A DNA stretch of 64,000 nucleotides. It comes from Paraescarpia echinospica (taxonomy: Eukaryota > Annelida > Polychaeta > Sabellida > Siboglinidae). This document shows, in pieces, positions 11,437 through 23,734 of the stretch. Position 1 is the first letter of the stretch. Each line of letters starts with the position of its first letter. The notes beneath the pieces were generated by a model. The model saw nothing but the letters and a program-made list of their open reading frames with translations. It was not told the DNA's origin and did not search any database. The stretch spans positions 50,802,651 through 50,866,650 of the forward strand of contig CM034533.1 of the NCBI GenBank assembly GCA_020002185.1, given 5' to 3'. The translations under genes and the position numbers were made by a program.

Positions 11437-11938
11437 CCTTCTCTATACTTATCTATCCTTATTTTCTCTCACTCCACTAGAGTGACTAGACCGTCGTATT
11501 TATAGCATTTATTTGATGGAAAGTACCAGAGAAACCCCCAGTGTTCCCAACCACGCGGAGTGTTATCTGAACCAACATAGACCCATTGAATTGTGTAATG
11601 ACGCATCGCCGAATTGGTGATGACAATCCGAAAACCAGGCACGGAATTCGCTGCACTCGACCATACTTAGCTAGGGTGTCCTGCATGATATATTCGACCC
11701 CATAGTTAGTTGTCTCATGCTGCGTTGACAAAGTTTGTTTACTTGAGAATTAAACTTTAAAATATGTTTTAAAGTGTACTCACTCGTTCAATGAAATATT
11801 ACTATTTTAGTCGCTCTAGAATATATATATTATATTTTGAAGTTGTGGCAGGCCATGAGTGTTCTGTAACCTGTTTCCTGTAACTATCTTACACCAAATA
11901 GCTTCTTCGCAATCTGCTTCTCTATGTAATTTATCTAA
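11437..11938. other. No recognised feature
   Basis: Nothing convincing on either strand. Confidence 0.35.
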
Positions 11939-12283
11939 TTAAAAATAATCAGCCCGGATACATTCATTAATATATAAAATAACCCCAACTCTCCTTCTTC
12001 CTATTATATCTTTCCTAAACATTACATAGCCTGTCAGTCCCAATTCGGCGTCTGATATATAGGTGGTGGTCCATGATTCAGTTATACCTATTATGTCAGG
12101 TTCAATATCTTCTACTATAATGTGTAGTTCACTTCTTTTGTTTACTATGCTCCTTGCATTTAAACAAACGTATTTATATTCAGCTGTTTTTCTATAAGTT
12201 AAAAATGATAGTCGCACTGGTGTTTCGCGGATCGTTGTACAGTCATCAAAGTGAATTATGTTATTGTGTGTCGACATGGACAC
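11939..12283 (-). pseudogene. LINE fragment: N-terminal part of an APE endonuclease
   Basis: A 114-codon frame contains YVCLNARSIVNKRSEL, then PDIIGITESW, then GYVMFRKDIIGRRRVGVI. This is the conserved N-terminal half of apurinic-type endonuclease domains in CR1/Jockey/L2-like non-LTR retrotransposons (the N-A-R-S asparagine region and the ITESW glutamate). The catalytic C-terminal half and the reverse transcriptase are absent, so it is truncated. The ATG at its 5' end may be original or accidental. Confidence 0.8.
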
Positions 12284-12591
12284 TTAGATGTCACGTTTAA
12301 ACATGCATGAATAGCACTAGCTAGATGGAAATGGTATGGATAATACATATAACTCAAAACGACAATATTGAACAATGCGTTAATGATTACCATGTGTCCC
12401 ACGTAAAACGGTGCCCGGTGATGATTGTTGATACCCTATCTAAACAGCCGATGCTAATTCATCATCATCATAAGGAGGGGGTTGTGAGGTCGGTGTCTCG
12501 TTTAAGTGGAAAGATCACTTTCAAGTAAACCGACGCAGTCTAGATACAGGATCTGGTCCGTGGCGGGAAGTGCATACAACCTGTCTGTAAC
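12284..12591. other. No recognised feature
   Basis: Short frames only. Confidence 0.3.
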
Positions 12592-12801
12592 ATGACGGCA
12601 ATCATCATAAGAAAGGACGTTGCTGCAGCTATAGTATTACTAGTCTGCTATTCTTCCGTGCAACGACTGTCTACGGAGGCAGTGAGTAGTCTGCACTGGG
12701 AGAGTTACACATGTTTCCTTGCTCTTTTTCCATTGCTCCCGAGGATTTTACTTTGGATTATCAATCTTGCTAGGAACAATGGTTTCGCGCCAGCATTCGC
12801 G
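12592..12801 (+). CDS. Candidate first exon with hydrophobic N-terminus
   Basis: ATG at 12592 opens 70 codons up to a strong donor, G|GTAAGC, at 12802. The start reads MTAIIIRKDVAAAIVLLVCY, a plausible signal peptide or anchor, and a second hydrophobic stretch (CFLALFPLLPRILLWII) lies in the middle. The exon would end in phase 0. The only support is the frame, the donor and the hydrophobicity. I found no partner exon before the GAT-repeat region and recognise no family. Confidence 0.2.
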
Positions 12802-12959
12802 GTAAGCCTGTTATATCATTACTACTTATAAAGGTTAGGAACTCACATTTACGTATATTTGCTGGTGTCGCGCACAAGATATTTACTTAGTGGGCTTATG
12901 TTACAACCAGTAATGTAATAATCGACAAGTAATGTAATAACGACCAGTAATGCAATAAA

Positions 12960-13400
12960 AATGATGAAGATGATTAAGATGATGATGATGATGATAATTA
13001 TTAGTAGTTATGATTAAGACGGTCGGTGATAATGAGGATGACAAATGATTATGATGATGACGACGATGAAGTTGAAGAAAATCAAGGGGTCATGTTAGTG
13101 ATGATGATGATGATGATTCTGCTGATGGTGATGACTCTAACGATGATGATTATGGTTATGATGAAGACGAGGAGGGTGTTGTTGTTGTTGTTGTTGCTGC
13201 TGATGATGATGTTTGCAATGATGATGTAAACGGTGATAATGAGGATGATAAACGATTATGATGATTATCAGGAGGACGATGAAGACGATGAAGGCGTTAT
13301 CTTAATGATGAAGTTGATAACGATTGTGACTGTGATGACGACGACGACGATGATGTTGACGGTGATGGTTATCATTATTACGATGATGAGGATAACGACA
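12960..13400. repeat. Degenerate (GAT/ATG)n trinucleotide region
   Basis: GATGATGAT, GACGAC and GTTGTTGTT triplets recur over about 440 bases, with a duplicated segment (GGTGATAATGAGGATGA at 13023 and again at 13231). Frames rich in Met/Asp across it are repeat translations. Confidence 0.85.
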
Positions 13401-13574
13401 ATGACATCCTTAACTCCCTCCCCCTCACCGTCATCGCCATGTTCACCTTCATAACGGCTAGCCGTGGTGACACCCACTCGACGTTCACCAAGGTATACTT
13501 AAAAAGGATTCTCAGAACGAGTCAGCCACTTGTTTTCGGGGAGAATACATGGAACCCCGTCACATAACTTACCA

Positions 13575-15100
13575 GGTAACGCAGTAACTACTTGTCGGCA
13601 AACACAAGAACTTGATAAATCGGTTACTCCAATAAATATATACCTTGATTTATGAAAAGCATTTGACACAATTGATCACAATATATTGGTACAGAACTTA
13701 AATTACTACGGTTTAATGACAAGGTTCTGGACCTTTGTAAACATTATTTACAAAATCGTAAGCAGTACGTAGAAATTGAAAATGTTAAGTCGAAGGAAAT
13801 AGTAGTCAACACTGGTGTCCCTCAAGGGTCAATTTTAGGATCACTCTTATTTATTATATACATAAATGACAGCATTTTCTAGTGACCTTTTTAAATTTAT
13901 AACGTATGCTGGCGAAACCACCCTAACTAGTACACTAAATACATATAACAATTCAGAAGGCCAAATGCGAAGTGAAAATATTAACAAAGAACTAACAAAG
14001 ATTAGCAATTGGTTGAAAGCTAATAAACTGTCACTAAATGCCCAAAAGGCTAAATTCATGATTTTTCAAATGCCCCAAAAGAAAGTAGAATACCATGTGT
14101 TACAAATAGATGGGGCATACATTGAATGTCTAAATGATTTCAATTTTTTTAGGCATCACCATTAATAACCATTTATACAAACAAAATAGCAAAGAAAATA
14201 TATAAAACAATGGGCATATTAAATACATGTAATTACTTTTTACCACATAATACATTATATATTATGTACAATGCTCTTAATTTCCCCTTATTAATTATGG
14301 TTTACTTTTATGGGGTCATCAGGCATATCGAATTTTCAAATTATAGAATAAAGCAATACGAATAATATCCTTAAGTAAATATAATGCTCACACAAGTCCT
14401 ATTTTTAAAAGACTTCTAAAGTTGGATGACATTTATAAAATCCAACAATTAAAATTTTACTATAAATTAATTAACGACATTTTACCCTACTACTTCAATG
14501 TTTTTCAAAACACATACATCTATGATATTCATCAGCACTGCACACGTGAAAGAAGTAATCTGCATATGTCAAGATTCAAACATGAATTTGCCAAAAAAAT
14601 GCATTAGACACAGCATAGTAGAGACAGATAACAATACACCACGTATTATCATTAATAAAATTTACACCCACAGTCTATATGGTTTTTCAACATACAGAAA
14701 CAACTTTTTTATTTTAAATTATGAATCCAGTTGTCGTATTCATAATTGCTTTATTTGTAATTCGTAATACGTATTGAAATGTATATCTAAGTATCCATAT
14801 TTACATCAATGTGTACACGAGTGCATATAATCAGTCCTTGTATTATGTATGTATGTTGATACATTGAGTAATTATCAACTATAAACACAAGCCATGTGCT
14901 ATTTTGATTTGTATCATGTAAATTTTGTTGTTGTTTATATTTATGGAAAGGCTCCTGTGCTAGCGATATTAAATATCTTAATGGGAGTCTCCCGACCTTA
15001 TATATTACTTACTAATTGTATATGTGTTGTATTTATTGGTCATATGTATTGTATATGTATATGTATCGTATTTATAGGTCAAATAAATTGATTCTGAGTT
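13575..15100 (+). pseudogene. 5'-truncated non-LTR retrotransposon with dead reverse transcriptase
   Basis: Broken frames read [16 protein letters not shown], then [20 protein letters not shown], then a region where the YADD catalytic box is YAGETTL. NWLKANKLSLNAQKAKFMIF follows, and finally the C-terminal LYYLLK-type region at 14422-14767 ending in a TAA. This is the reverse transcriptase and C-terminal part of a CR1/Jockey-like element. The catalytic Asp pair is lost and there are several frameshifts. A 3' UTR with GGCTCCTGTGCTAGCG and a polyadenylation-like AATAAATTG at about 15084 closes it; the same 3' UTR recurs at 22745-22930. Confidence 0.85.
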
Positions 15101-15149
15101 TTAAGTTCTGAGAAACAATAGGACCGAATCAGACAGTGTGGCCTAGAAG

Positions 15150-15485
15150 AAGGGGGGTCATTAAAACGGGCTACTCAACAAATAAAAGGAGTAATCTACA
15201 CTAAGTTATGGTATTATTTCATAACAATAAAGGATCATTAAAGCATATTTACAATTGAAATACATGACCATTATTTGATCAAATTACGGGGTCGTCTCAA
15301 ACAACTTAAGGGAAGTGTCAAAATACAATGTTAATTAGTGGTGCTATGGCATTATTAGAAACTAAAGGGTACATTCAAAATAATAAAATAAGGATCAACG
15401 GAAACATTTAAGGGGTAATCTCAAAACACAAAGTTAAGGGTAAAAGGTTCACTCAACTAAAAGGTTCATCTAAACAATAACGGGA
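15150..15485 (+). repeat. Degenerate tandem repeat built on an AAGGGGTNATCTCAAAACAA phrase
   Basis: Imperfect units of roughly 30-45 bases share GGGTC/GGGTAATCT, CTCAAA and ACAATAA words. About eight units can be traced by eye. Confidence 0.4.
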
Positions 15486-16114
15486 ACCCAAATGTAATTT
15501 TTGCACATGCGCTCGCGAACTCACATGCACACGCATACGCATGCGGCTGATTGTTCCTCGTGACAGTTCTGCGACGTTGACGATTCAATACTAAACACAT
15601 TCCAACGCCCCTAATTGTATGTCTTCAAGCCACGAGTGTTATCGATTACATCCCCACTTTGTGTACGGACGAACCTTTTCGCATTTACGTCTGGTCTGAC
15701 ATGGCAACGCATTATCTTCTTCTCAATTCCAAGCCAGGCCGGGTGTATCGGGGGTGTGGGTAACAGGTAACATCTGACTGGGTTAAGGACATAATATACA
15801 GTAGGGCAAAAAGCTACATGTGGAATAGGCGAACACAATTTGTCTCATTTTATTTATTTATTTAATAACAAATATTGTACACTACATTACGGTCTGTCTT
15901 GGTAATTAAATAATTATGTTTAAAAGATCCGAAATACTCTTCCGATTGCTGTATTTGTATACGAATTCAGCCTTATTCACTCAAGAGGATAGGGCAGAAA
16001 TAGATGATTGGCATATATAAAAGCACTACAAAAATATGTGGTTCTGCAGCTGTGGAATTTACAAATAATTTACAAAACAACATTTCGTACTGTAAACATA
16101 ATAATTATTTGGAC
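15486..16114. other. No recognised feature
   Basis: No coding or repeat signal I can support. Confidence 0.3.
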
Positions 16115-16290
16115 TAGCAAAATGCCCATCACCGCGCGCAGGCTACATTTTATTTATTACGCACACATTACGTCATACGTTCCGAACAACTGATCTACTA
16201 CATAAAAGGTGAGAATCTTGATATATATGTGGGGTATTTTGAAAATATATAGGTCTTCCGTCATAGTGTAGTGGTCGTAGATTAATCCCT
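16115..16290 (+). repeat. Dispersed repeat C, copy 1
   Basis: Matches the reverse complement of 37030-37260. Shared blocks include ACGTTCCGAACAACTGAT, GTGAGAATCTTGA, ATATATGT, GGGGTA.TTTGAAAA and GGTCTT.CGTC. Confidence 0.7.
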
Positions 16291-16938
16291 GAAAGTTGAA
16301 AGATGTAAGGTGGTTTAATGATATACATAGATAACAAATGTAATTATGAAGTATTTAAGAATATCGACATGTACGAACATTGGGAGGGATTAATAATTCA
16401 AATAACTGGAGGCAATATATCAAGACAAGGCCACTAAATCAAAATATTACAGATTTGTTAGAGGAATTTTGAATGGTTATGTCTACTCTAGAAAACTGTA
16501 GCAATTTAATTATTACAGGAAACTTCAATATAAATTTACTAATAAACGAGAACAGAATATACAGTTATTTTTTATACTATGACATCATACAGTCTCTATC
16601 CTCAAATTACCCTCCCAGTTCGCTTCACTAGAGCTAACGGAACATTAATAGACAATATTGTCTGTAAGTTAAATAATCAATATTAGAAAGTAAGCAGGGA
16701 TCTTTACCAAAACGTTTTGTGATCATCAACCATACTTCCTAATCATGGATATCAACATAACAACTAACCTTCCACCTAAATTCGTTAGAGAAAATTCACA
16801 AAGTAAATTAGCTGTGCTTAATGTTAAACATGAAATAAATTCGGATGAAATGTTTAACAAATTAAACAAATGTCCTACGGCTGACCCCAATTTAAATTAT
16901 AAAATAATACACAATGGAATTATGCTTGCTAAGAATAA

Positions 16939-17236
16939 TAATCTCCAACAAGCAACTGCTCAGAATTACCAGACAAAACAAGAAGATGGAGATGGATCGG
17001 CCACATCCTGGGAAAGAAAGACGACAACATCGCCAAAATAGCACTTAGATGGACACCTGAAGAAAAAAGAAAACGTGGACGACCAAAACAAAACTGGATG
17101 AAGACTGTAGAAAAGGAACTCAAAGAACTACATCTAAGCTGGAGCCAGGCTGCAAACATAGCAGCAGACAGGAAGAGGTGGAGGACCCTTGTTTCCGCAC
17201 TATGTGCCAGTGGACATGAAGAGGATTTACAAAACA
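16939..17236 (+). mobile_element. 5'-truncated LINE C-terminus inserted inside another LINE
   Basis: This 298 bp block reads WRWIGHILGK, RWTPEEKRKRGRPKQNW, then WSQAANIAADRKRWRTLVSA and ends in CASGHEED. That is the C-terminal tail of a different LINE lineage, of the kind ending in RWRxLVxALCxxGxEED. The stop follows at about 17242. AAGAATAA occurs on both sides (16931-16938 and 17237-17244), an 8 bp target-site duplication. The host LINE's linker frame resumes directly after it. The internal frame of the fragment is intact for about 95 codons. Confidence 0.85.
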
Positions 17237-19450
17237 AAGAATAAGCATATGCCAGTTAAAATCATGAAATATAACAAATACAAACATAAGCATTCAACAT
17301 GGATTAAACGGGTTCTTCTAAAATCTATCAAATATCGATATTCGCTCTATAAGAGACTGAAGATGTTTAACCCCCAAATTACCAAACCATGAAGTAATTC
17401 ACACTAATCTTAAAATGTATAATTCAATATTAAAGAAAATAATTCGCGCTGACAAAAAAATGTACTTCGAAATACGCTTTAACCGATACAAAAGTGACAA
17501 TTGAAATACTTAGAAAACCATAAAGGAAATTCTTTCCAAAATTGCTGCAAATATTAATTTTCATTTAAAAGTAATGACAAAACTATAGCAGATGAAACTG
17601 ATATTGCAACAAAATTAAATAACTATTTTACAAGTATAGGTCAGTCTAATGCACAAGATATTCATTAAAATGGAAATAAGGATTACAACCACTACATCAA
17701 CGAACGTGTCAACTCCGTTTTTAGTTTAAACAATGTCGATGAAGAAACAATAAAGAAAACCATTGAACGCCTTCTAATAAAAAACAGTAGTGGTTGTGGT
17801 GGTATTTCTTCAAAACGTTTGAAAATAATTGAACCCTCAATCATCAAGTCATTAACGCTGTTAATAAACCAAACAATAATAACCGGCATTTTCCCTGATA
17901 AACTTAAACTTTCAAAAGTAATTCCAATTTTTTAAAAGATGATCCATCTGTTTTTAACAATTACAGACCCATTTTATTCCTTCTAACTATCTCAAAGGTG
18001 TTAGAGAAAATAATATCAATTATCCGCTTACTTCAATGATTCTGGACTTTGTTGATAATCAATATGACTTAAAAACATTCAACTGAATGTGCATCACTTG
18101 AACTAGTAGATAGGATAATTACTCAAATGATAAACATGATGTGCCCTTCAGAATTTTTCTTGACCTTGCCAAGGCCTTCGATACAATTTATCACTCAATA
18201 CTACTAAATAGACTAAGATGTTGTGGCTTAGAAGGTTCTGGACTGAATCTATTTGAAAGCTACTTAAGCAACCGAAGACAATACACGGAAGTTCAAAATA
18301 CAAATTCCGACATTTCACAATTGATGTACTACAAGGCTCCATTCCTGGTCCCCTGTTATTTACAATATATATTAATGATTTTCCAAAAGCCAGTAAAATG
18401 TTTAGCTTTATTATGTATGCCGACGATATCACCTTATTTAGCACCATCAGTTGTTTTCATGATAATTTACCTAACAAAAATATTGAATCGGCAATAAATT
18501 ATGAACTCCTAAAAATACACGAATGACTAAACATTAATAAGTTATCCTTAAACAGAAACAAATCTAAATATATGGCCTTTCACATGCCAAATAAAGTTGT
18601 TAAGAACCTGTCACTCAACACCAATGGAACAATCATTGAAAGAATGGAAGAATTATTTTTTTAGGAATGACTTTAGATAGAAATTTTATTTGAAAAAAAC
18701 ATATTGAAAAACAAGTGTTCCAAAATTGTTGGTATCCTAAACAAATTAAAAGATGTATTTCCTCTAGAGATTAAAAGTATCTTATATAATACACTATTAT
18801 TATCTCATATTATCTACTGCATTATAGCATGGGGCTACGAAGGCAGCCGAATGTTGAAAATACAAAAGAAAGCTATGAGAAGTCTAACCATAAATAAATA
18901 CAATTTTTATAATGAACTTCTTTTAAAAATGAATATTTTAAAAATAGATGACATATTAAAGTTACATGAACTTAAATTATATTTTAAATACTTCCATCAA
19001 GACTTACCTGCCTACTTATTAAACTGGAAACTAAGCCCTAATGCTTTGTTTCATAATTACAACACTAGGAGGACAACAAAGTTATACTCATTCAGAACAA
19101 AACATGAATGTGCTAAAAGATGCCTTAGATATAAATTGCCACTTATCATTAACAATACCCCTAAATTAGTCACAGAGAAGATTGGAACACACAGTTTCCA
19201 ATCGTTTACATATTATGCAAAAAATGCCTATTACAAAAAATATGCAGATACAATCCTTAACTGTTACATATACAATCAAGGTCAACAGAGTCAGTAATAT
19301 TTGTGTAATATGTATGGATATGTGTTAGGTATATATGAACAAAAGTATGTGTATTTATGTATTGTACGGTGTATATATACGCATATATGAATATGCAAGT
19401 ATATTGATATGTACGTGCGACAACAATCATTAATTTATTATAATATTTTA

Positions 19451-19655
19451 TCACAAGTACTCTAAAACATGCATATGTATGTTTATCACAAGTACTCTAA
19501 AACATGCATATGTATGTTTATCACAAGTACTCTAAAACATGCATATGTATGTTTATCACAAGTACTCTAAAACATGCATATGTATGTTTATCACAAGTAC
19601 TCTAAAACATGCATATGTATGTTTATCACAAGTACTCTAAAACATGCATATGTAC
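19451..19655 (+). repeat. 35 bp minisatellite, about six copies
   Basis: Units start at 19451, 19486, 19521, 19556, 19591 and 19626 with TCACAAGTACTCTAAAACAT. They are essentially identical except in the last, partial copy. The array lies in the 3' UTR of the upstream LINE. Confidence 0.97.
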
Positions 19656-19775
19656 GCATATGGCTCCTATGAATATATTGAATATATGTGCCTTCATATT
19701 GTATATGTTAACTCTTATTGTTATACACACTGTATGTCGGGGTCAGAATAAACTTTGTTGTTCTTGTTCATCACG

Positions 19776-20795
19776 CTTGAGGTTTAAGACGTCTGACAGG
19801 AAAACGTCAGGTTTTTCATGTTTTAATTAATATTATGTTCATAAGACTACACTAACTTTATTGAAGGTATACTGCCTGTCAAATTGTGTTTAGTAAGCCC
19901 GTAACAACGGTCACAATTTGAAGGCACGGCCACGAGTGAACGTTCAAATAGTAAACACAATATTCAGTTTAAAAACAAGCTTTATTGGCAATACGGTCGA
20001 GTCGGGCTGAGTTAACTGCTATACCTTTTGATGCTCACTTTCCCACGGTCACCACAGCAGACTTTTAGTTAGAAATTACTACTCCCGCTAATTCCGGGTA
20101 GACGAAGAGACTACGTCCCTTTATAAGCTCAATTATAAATAGATTATTAAATGATCGAAACGAGAACGAACTTGCATTTGTTCTCCAACTCTGCCTTTAG
20201 GAAATCCGCTGTATTTATTACCCCCTTACTGTGTCCGTTGTCTAAAGCAGCAACCCACTGGCCTAGTGAACGTCTGACTATCTAGACATCAATACCAGTA
20301 CATCCAGTCTGCGTCAACCGTCAAGTCAAAAGGACTATTGTGCTAAATCAGAATAAGAACGTGTGTTTTATCTATATGGGATAATTTTGTATGGTCGAAC
20401 CTCGCAACGCGGCTGATAGTGGAGTTTGCATTGTGATTTTGTATAACCAGGGACTAGAAGCTATGTAGGGAAACAATTCTCCATGACCTCGCGGTAGGAG
20501 AGTCTAGGTGAAACGTTCAGCGAGGGTCAAGGCAGCTCAATGTGAAGACAACTGGGTTATGCACATATGCCGGACGTGGGGTCATGGCGGCCAGGGTGTT
20601 GTCCCTGTGCTCAGGTATATTTGCTCACCTGACTGTTGAACACCGCACAACTGATGCACAAAACAATAACACTTGTAGGAACTGTACAGTACAGTACAGT
20701 GAAGATACTTTAACATGAAAACATACTTGCTACTGAATTAAAGGGCGTTCAGAGTCTGACATAACATTAACACACGTCGAACCCAGATATGTGAA
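19776..20795. other. No recognised feature
   Basis: Unique-looking DNA of slightly higher GC; no supported gene. A GTACA run occurs at about 20685-20700. Confidence 0.35.
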
Positions 20796-21026
20796 GCGCA
20801 ATGGCGCGGTGGCCTGGTACATCGGACTCGCAATTGAGAGAAACCGGAGTTCGACTTTTGTGCTGCCGTTTCGAATATTGAGCAAGTTCATTTCGCTCTG
20901 CGTTAGTCCAGTTCAGTCAGCTGTTTGAATAAGTACCTGGCTATAGACCGTGGTGGATATTTGTGTACGATTAGTCTTCGAGCATTAATTGCATCGTAGC
21001 TGATAACTTCCCAGAGAAGTCGATAT
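20796..21026 (+). mobile_element. tRNA-derived SINE, 3'-truncated
   Basis: The head GCGCAATGGCGCGGTGG..TGG contains an A-box-like TGGCCTGGTACATCGG and a weak B-box-like GGAGTTCGACTTT. The body (GTACCTGGCTATAGACCG, GTGTACGATTAGTCTT, CTTCCCAGAGAAGTCGA) matches the complete copy on the other strand at 23411-23734. The 3' tail with GCGCTATATAAG is missing. Confidence 0.75.
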
Positions 21027-21881
21027 ATTCTTTGATTGAATTATTATTTCGAACTGAGATAGTTTATGATTTAGTTGGTTTTAGAATTAAAATGAGTCGT
21101 TAGCTTTTTTAAATAACCACCTATTAATAATGTACAAAAATATACCCATTGGTTGCTTTGCACATGGTTCAAAATATTTTAATAATTTTTGATATTTTTT
21201 ATTAAATTATGACAACAGCATATTGTATGTATGGTTCGTGACTGTGATGCCAATGAACTTTTGTTGGCTGTAATAACGTCGTCTTTTGAAATTGATATTT
21301 ATTGTATAACTTTTATTAGATTATGAAATTGTTAACAGAAGTGGTAAGCTATATCCTCATCGCCATCATCGCTGTTCGGGGGAGAGTTATATTTAATTTA
21401 CTGTGATTGCCTATGTGTTAATGTACTTTTATAACAGACCACATGACAAGTTCTCTTTTGAGAAATTCAGTAAAGTATCTTGTCTTTTAGGGAGTAAAGC
21501 ATAAAATGTTTTTGTAGTCTTAAGGACTTGATTTAGGAGCACGATTTTATTACAAAATGTAATTTTCACCTAACACATATTTTTATGTAATAGCTTGAAT
21601 CTTATAATAGTATATTTGTCCAAGAACAGTGACATAGCAATATAATATGCTTGCAAAATATGAAGACATGGATGTTAATTAAGTTTTGGAGATAAAATGT
21701 TTTGAAAATAAGGAAACGTGCTGTTTTCGCAGTTTGGCACCTGGCCTGAGACAAGCACAAAATAAAAAAAATTAATTCAAGCAAATAAAATTATTAAACA
21801 AATTAAGATCAATTTGATATGTGGACAGTAAAATAAGTTTCAGTAAGCTATGTCATTTGTTTGGTTTTTATTTGAATTTTT
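21027..21881. other. AT-rich DNA without recognised feature
   Basis: No coding or repeat signal that I can support. Confidence 0.35.
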
Positions 21882-22181
21882 GTGACGGGCTATCACCTTG
21901 AATCAGGGAAAACTTTCAAAACTAAAATGAATGGGTTGTTGATCAATAAAAATACACTACTGTTTAAACCCATATGTCACGATGTGAATGTTTTATTCAT
22001 AACCAGCTCTGTGTTCCTCAATCAATGTCACATTAAAGATATGTGGCACAGACCAATTGTGGAATGTGAATCTGAAATGTCAGCTCTGATCAAACATTCA
22101 TCAATTCATAATACAGATGGTACAGTCATTCTAATAATCAATAAGCCTCCTACAACAGTCTGTCAGGTATTTGAGCAGTGA
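21882..22181 (+). CDS. Hypothetical open frame, 99 codons
   Basis: The frame reads from MTGYHLESGKTFKTKMNG to CQVFEQ with unremarkable composition. It has four cysteines, and a second frame just after it (about 22210-22330) reads SSEEDYQDVRVLALELIRKQ. The amino-acid mix looks more protein-like than most frames here, but I recognise no domain, see no clear splice sites, and it may be transposon debris. Confidence 0.15.
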   Translation: MTGYHLESGKTFKTKMNGLLINKNTLLFKPICHDVNVLFITSSVFLNQCHIKDMWHRPIVECESEMSALIKHSSIHNTDGTVILIINKPPTTVCQVFEQ

Positions 22182-22744
22182 CAACCTTACGAGTCAAGAA
22201 AAAGTTAAAGCCAGCCAGGAATCATTGTTGCGCCATGCTGGTGGCGAGCAGTGAAGAGGATTACCAAGACGTCAGGGTTCTTGCACTGGAGTTGATAAGA
22301 AAGCAGAACAACCATTACTACATAATCACTTAATTAGACGAAGAAATAATGGGATATTTCTGTACTTTGATTAGAGAGTTCAGTTTTGTAAAAAGTGTAG
22401 CTTATTTTGCCAGCGCATAACAATAATAAGTATTATCTATAGAATAATATGAAATTGAACTACCGGTAAACATATATTTAGCACACTGTTTCTTTGTAAT
22501 CTAATAATGTATTACGTGCGATTTTCAAATAAAGTAGATAGTTATATTAAATATGAATTTCCTTGCGCATCCGTTGATCGCAGACGCACTTTGAAAGTCA
22601 GCCTAAATGGGTGAATATTTGACAACTGGCACTATCCATAATTGTTATGTACGTAGCATGTTATAGTTCACGATATGTTATGTAATTAGATATTGTTTTG
22701 TATTGTTGTTCTTATTTACTATCTTTGGATTATTGATTGATTGT
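22182..22744. other. No recognised feature
   Basis: AT-rich DNA, nothing supported. Confidence 0.3.
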
Positions 22745-22930
22745 TATTAATATGTATTATTATTTGATTTATTTTAATTAAAAGTGCTCCTATGCTAACG
22801 TCATGATATGTCTTAATGGGGGTGTCCTAGACCTTCAAATGTATGTAAACTATTTCAATTTGTACATTTGTACATGTATGTATTTGATCAATATAAATAT
22901 GTCTGTCTGCCTGTCAACTGGTCAAATTTA
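22745..22930 (+). mobile_element. 3' end of a LINE, same family as 13575-15100
   Basis: AAGTGCTCCTATGCTAACG, then CTTAATGGGGGTGTCC.GACCTT, then a GTATTT/AATATAAATATG tail. These parallel GGCTCCTGTGCTAGCG and CTTAATGGGAGTCTCC at 14950-15100. Confidence 0.65.
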
Positions 22931-23410
22931 GAGTTTCTGGGACTCCTAATTAACGTAACTCAAATAACAAAAAAATTAGCCCTTATGTCATTGTATAATA
23001 TCTGTAGTATATAAAATCATCCATATCCACGCATTACCCTGCATTCTGGGATTCAGGGAGGCTAAAACGTTTAGACAGACATGTATTTTAATTTTAATCA
23101 AACTGTAGGCATACTTCAGTATGTTACCACGTGAAAAATATACACGATTAATTCCATTTTTGTTAGTACTTAAACAAATTACATTGTAGTACTTAAAATA
23201 AAATAAATCATTTATTGCAAACATACTTTTCGTTCTAAGTCGTTTGAAACGCTTGGTTATCAGAAAAAAATAGTTGTCTTAGCAACATAATACAGTACAG
23301 TAGCGTTTTCAAAAATATGCCCATGTCTACGATTTACTCTGCCAACTGGGACACAGAGGGAATTTAAAGCTTAAAAATAGATGCATTTCCTGGTGTCATA
23401 TAGTTAAAAA
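22931..23410. other. No recognised feature
   Basis: Nothing convincing on either strand. Confidence 0.3.
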
Positions 23411-23734
23411 GGTAAGTTCTTGTATATAGCGCAGTAGCCAGTTCTCAGGACTGCTCAAAGCGCTTTACACTTTACTCCCTGGCAGACCTGTCCAATCGAA
23501 CATAATCTCGACTTCTCTGGGAAGCATTCAGCCACGCTGCAGTTACTGCACAAAGACTAATCGTACACAAATATCCACCACTGTCTGTAGCCAGGTACTC
23601 AATCATACATTTGAAAGAACTGAAGCAATGTAGAGTAAACGAACTTGCCCAATGTTTGACACCGCCGCACAGGATTCGAGCCCGGGTTCTCTCAGTCAAA
23701 AGTCCGAAGCTCTTACCACTCCGCTACTGCGCTC
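23411..23734 (-). mobile_element. Complete tRNA-derived SINE with LINE2-like tail
   Basis: Read on the minus strand, the head is GCGCAGTAGCGGAGTGGTAA, giving an A box (TAGCGGAGTGGTAAGAG) and a good B box (GGGCTCGAATCC, 23671-23683). These are the two internal RNA polymerase III promoter elements of a tRNA. A ~190 bp body follows. The 3' tail GTAAAGCGCTTTGAGCAGTC and GCGCTATATA.AAGAACTTA resembles the 3' ends of L2-clade LINEs, which is how such SINEs borrow the LINE machinery. About 324 bp, the longest copy in the window. Confidence 0.85.

Larger units (their letters stand above)
16300..19775 (+). pseudogene. Nearly full-length but broken non-LTR retrotransposon
   Basis: The order of domains is that of an APE-type LINE. 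The endonuclease C-terminal part (16330-16740) reads LIIQITGG, ITGNFNINLL and LPVRFTRANGTLIDNI. A linker (16745-17390) follows. The reverse transcriptase (about 17700-18500) has IFLDLAKAFDTIYHS and MYADDITLF. The C-terminal region (18704-19297) reads CSKIVGILNKLKDVFPLEIK to a TAA. A 3' UTR ends near AATAAACTTTG at 19747. The YADD box is intact but frameshifts and stops break the ORF in several places. The linker is interrupted at 16939-17236 by a piece of an unrelated LINE. Confidence 0.85.

Noticed and set aside
13026..13477. Met/Asp-rich frames
   Set aside because: Products of GAT/ATG trinucleotide repeats.
19451..19655. CRISPR-like array
   Set aside because: The 35 bp units are directly adjacent with no spacers, and the setting is eukaryotic.
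23671..23734. tRNA gene
   Set aside because: A and B boxes are present but no cloverleaf can be completed; the sequence continues into a SINE body and tail.
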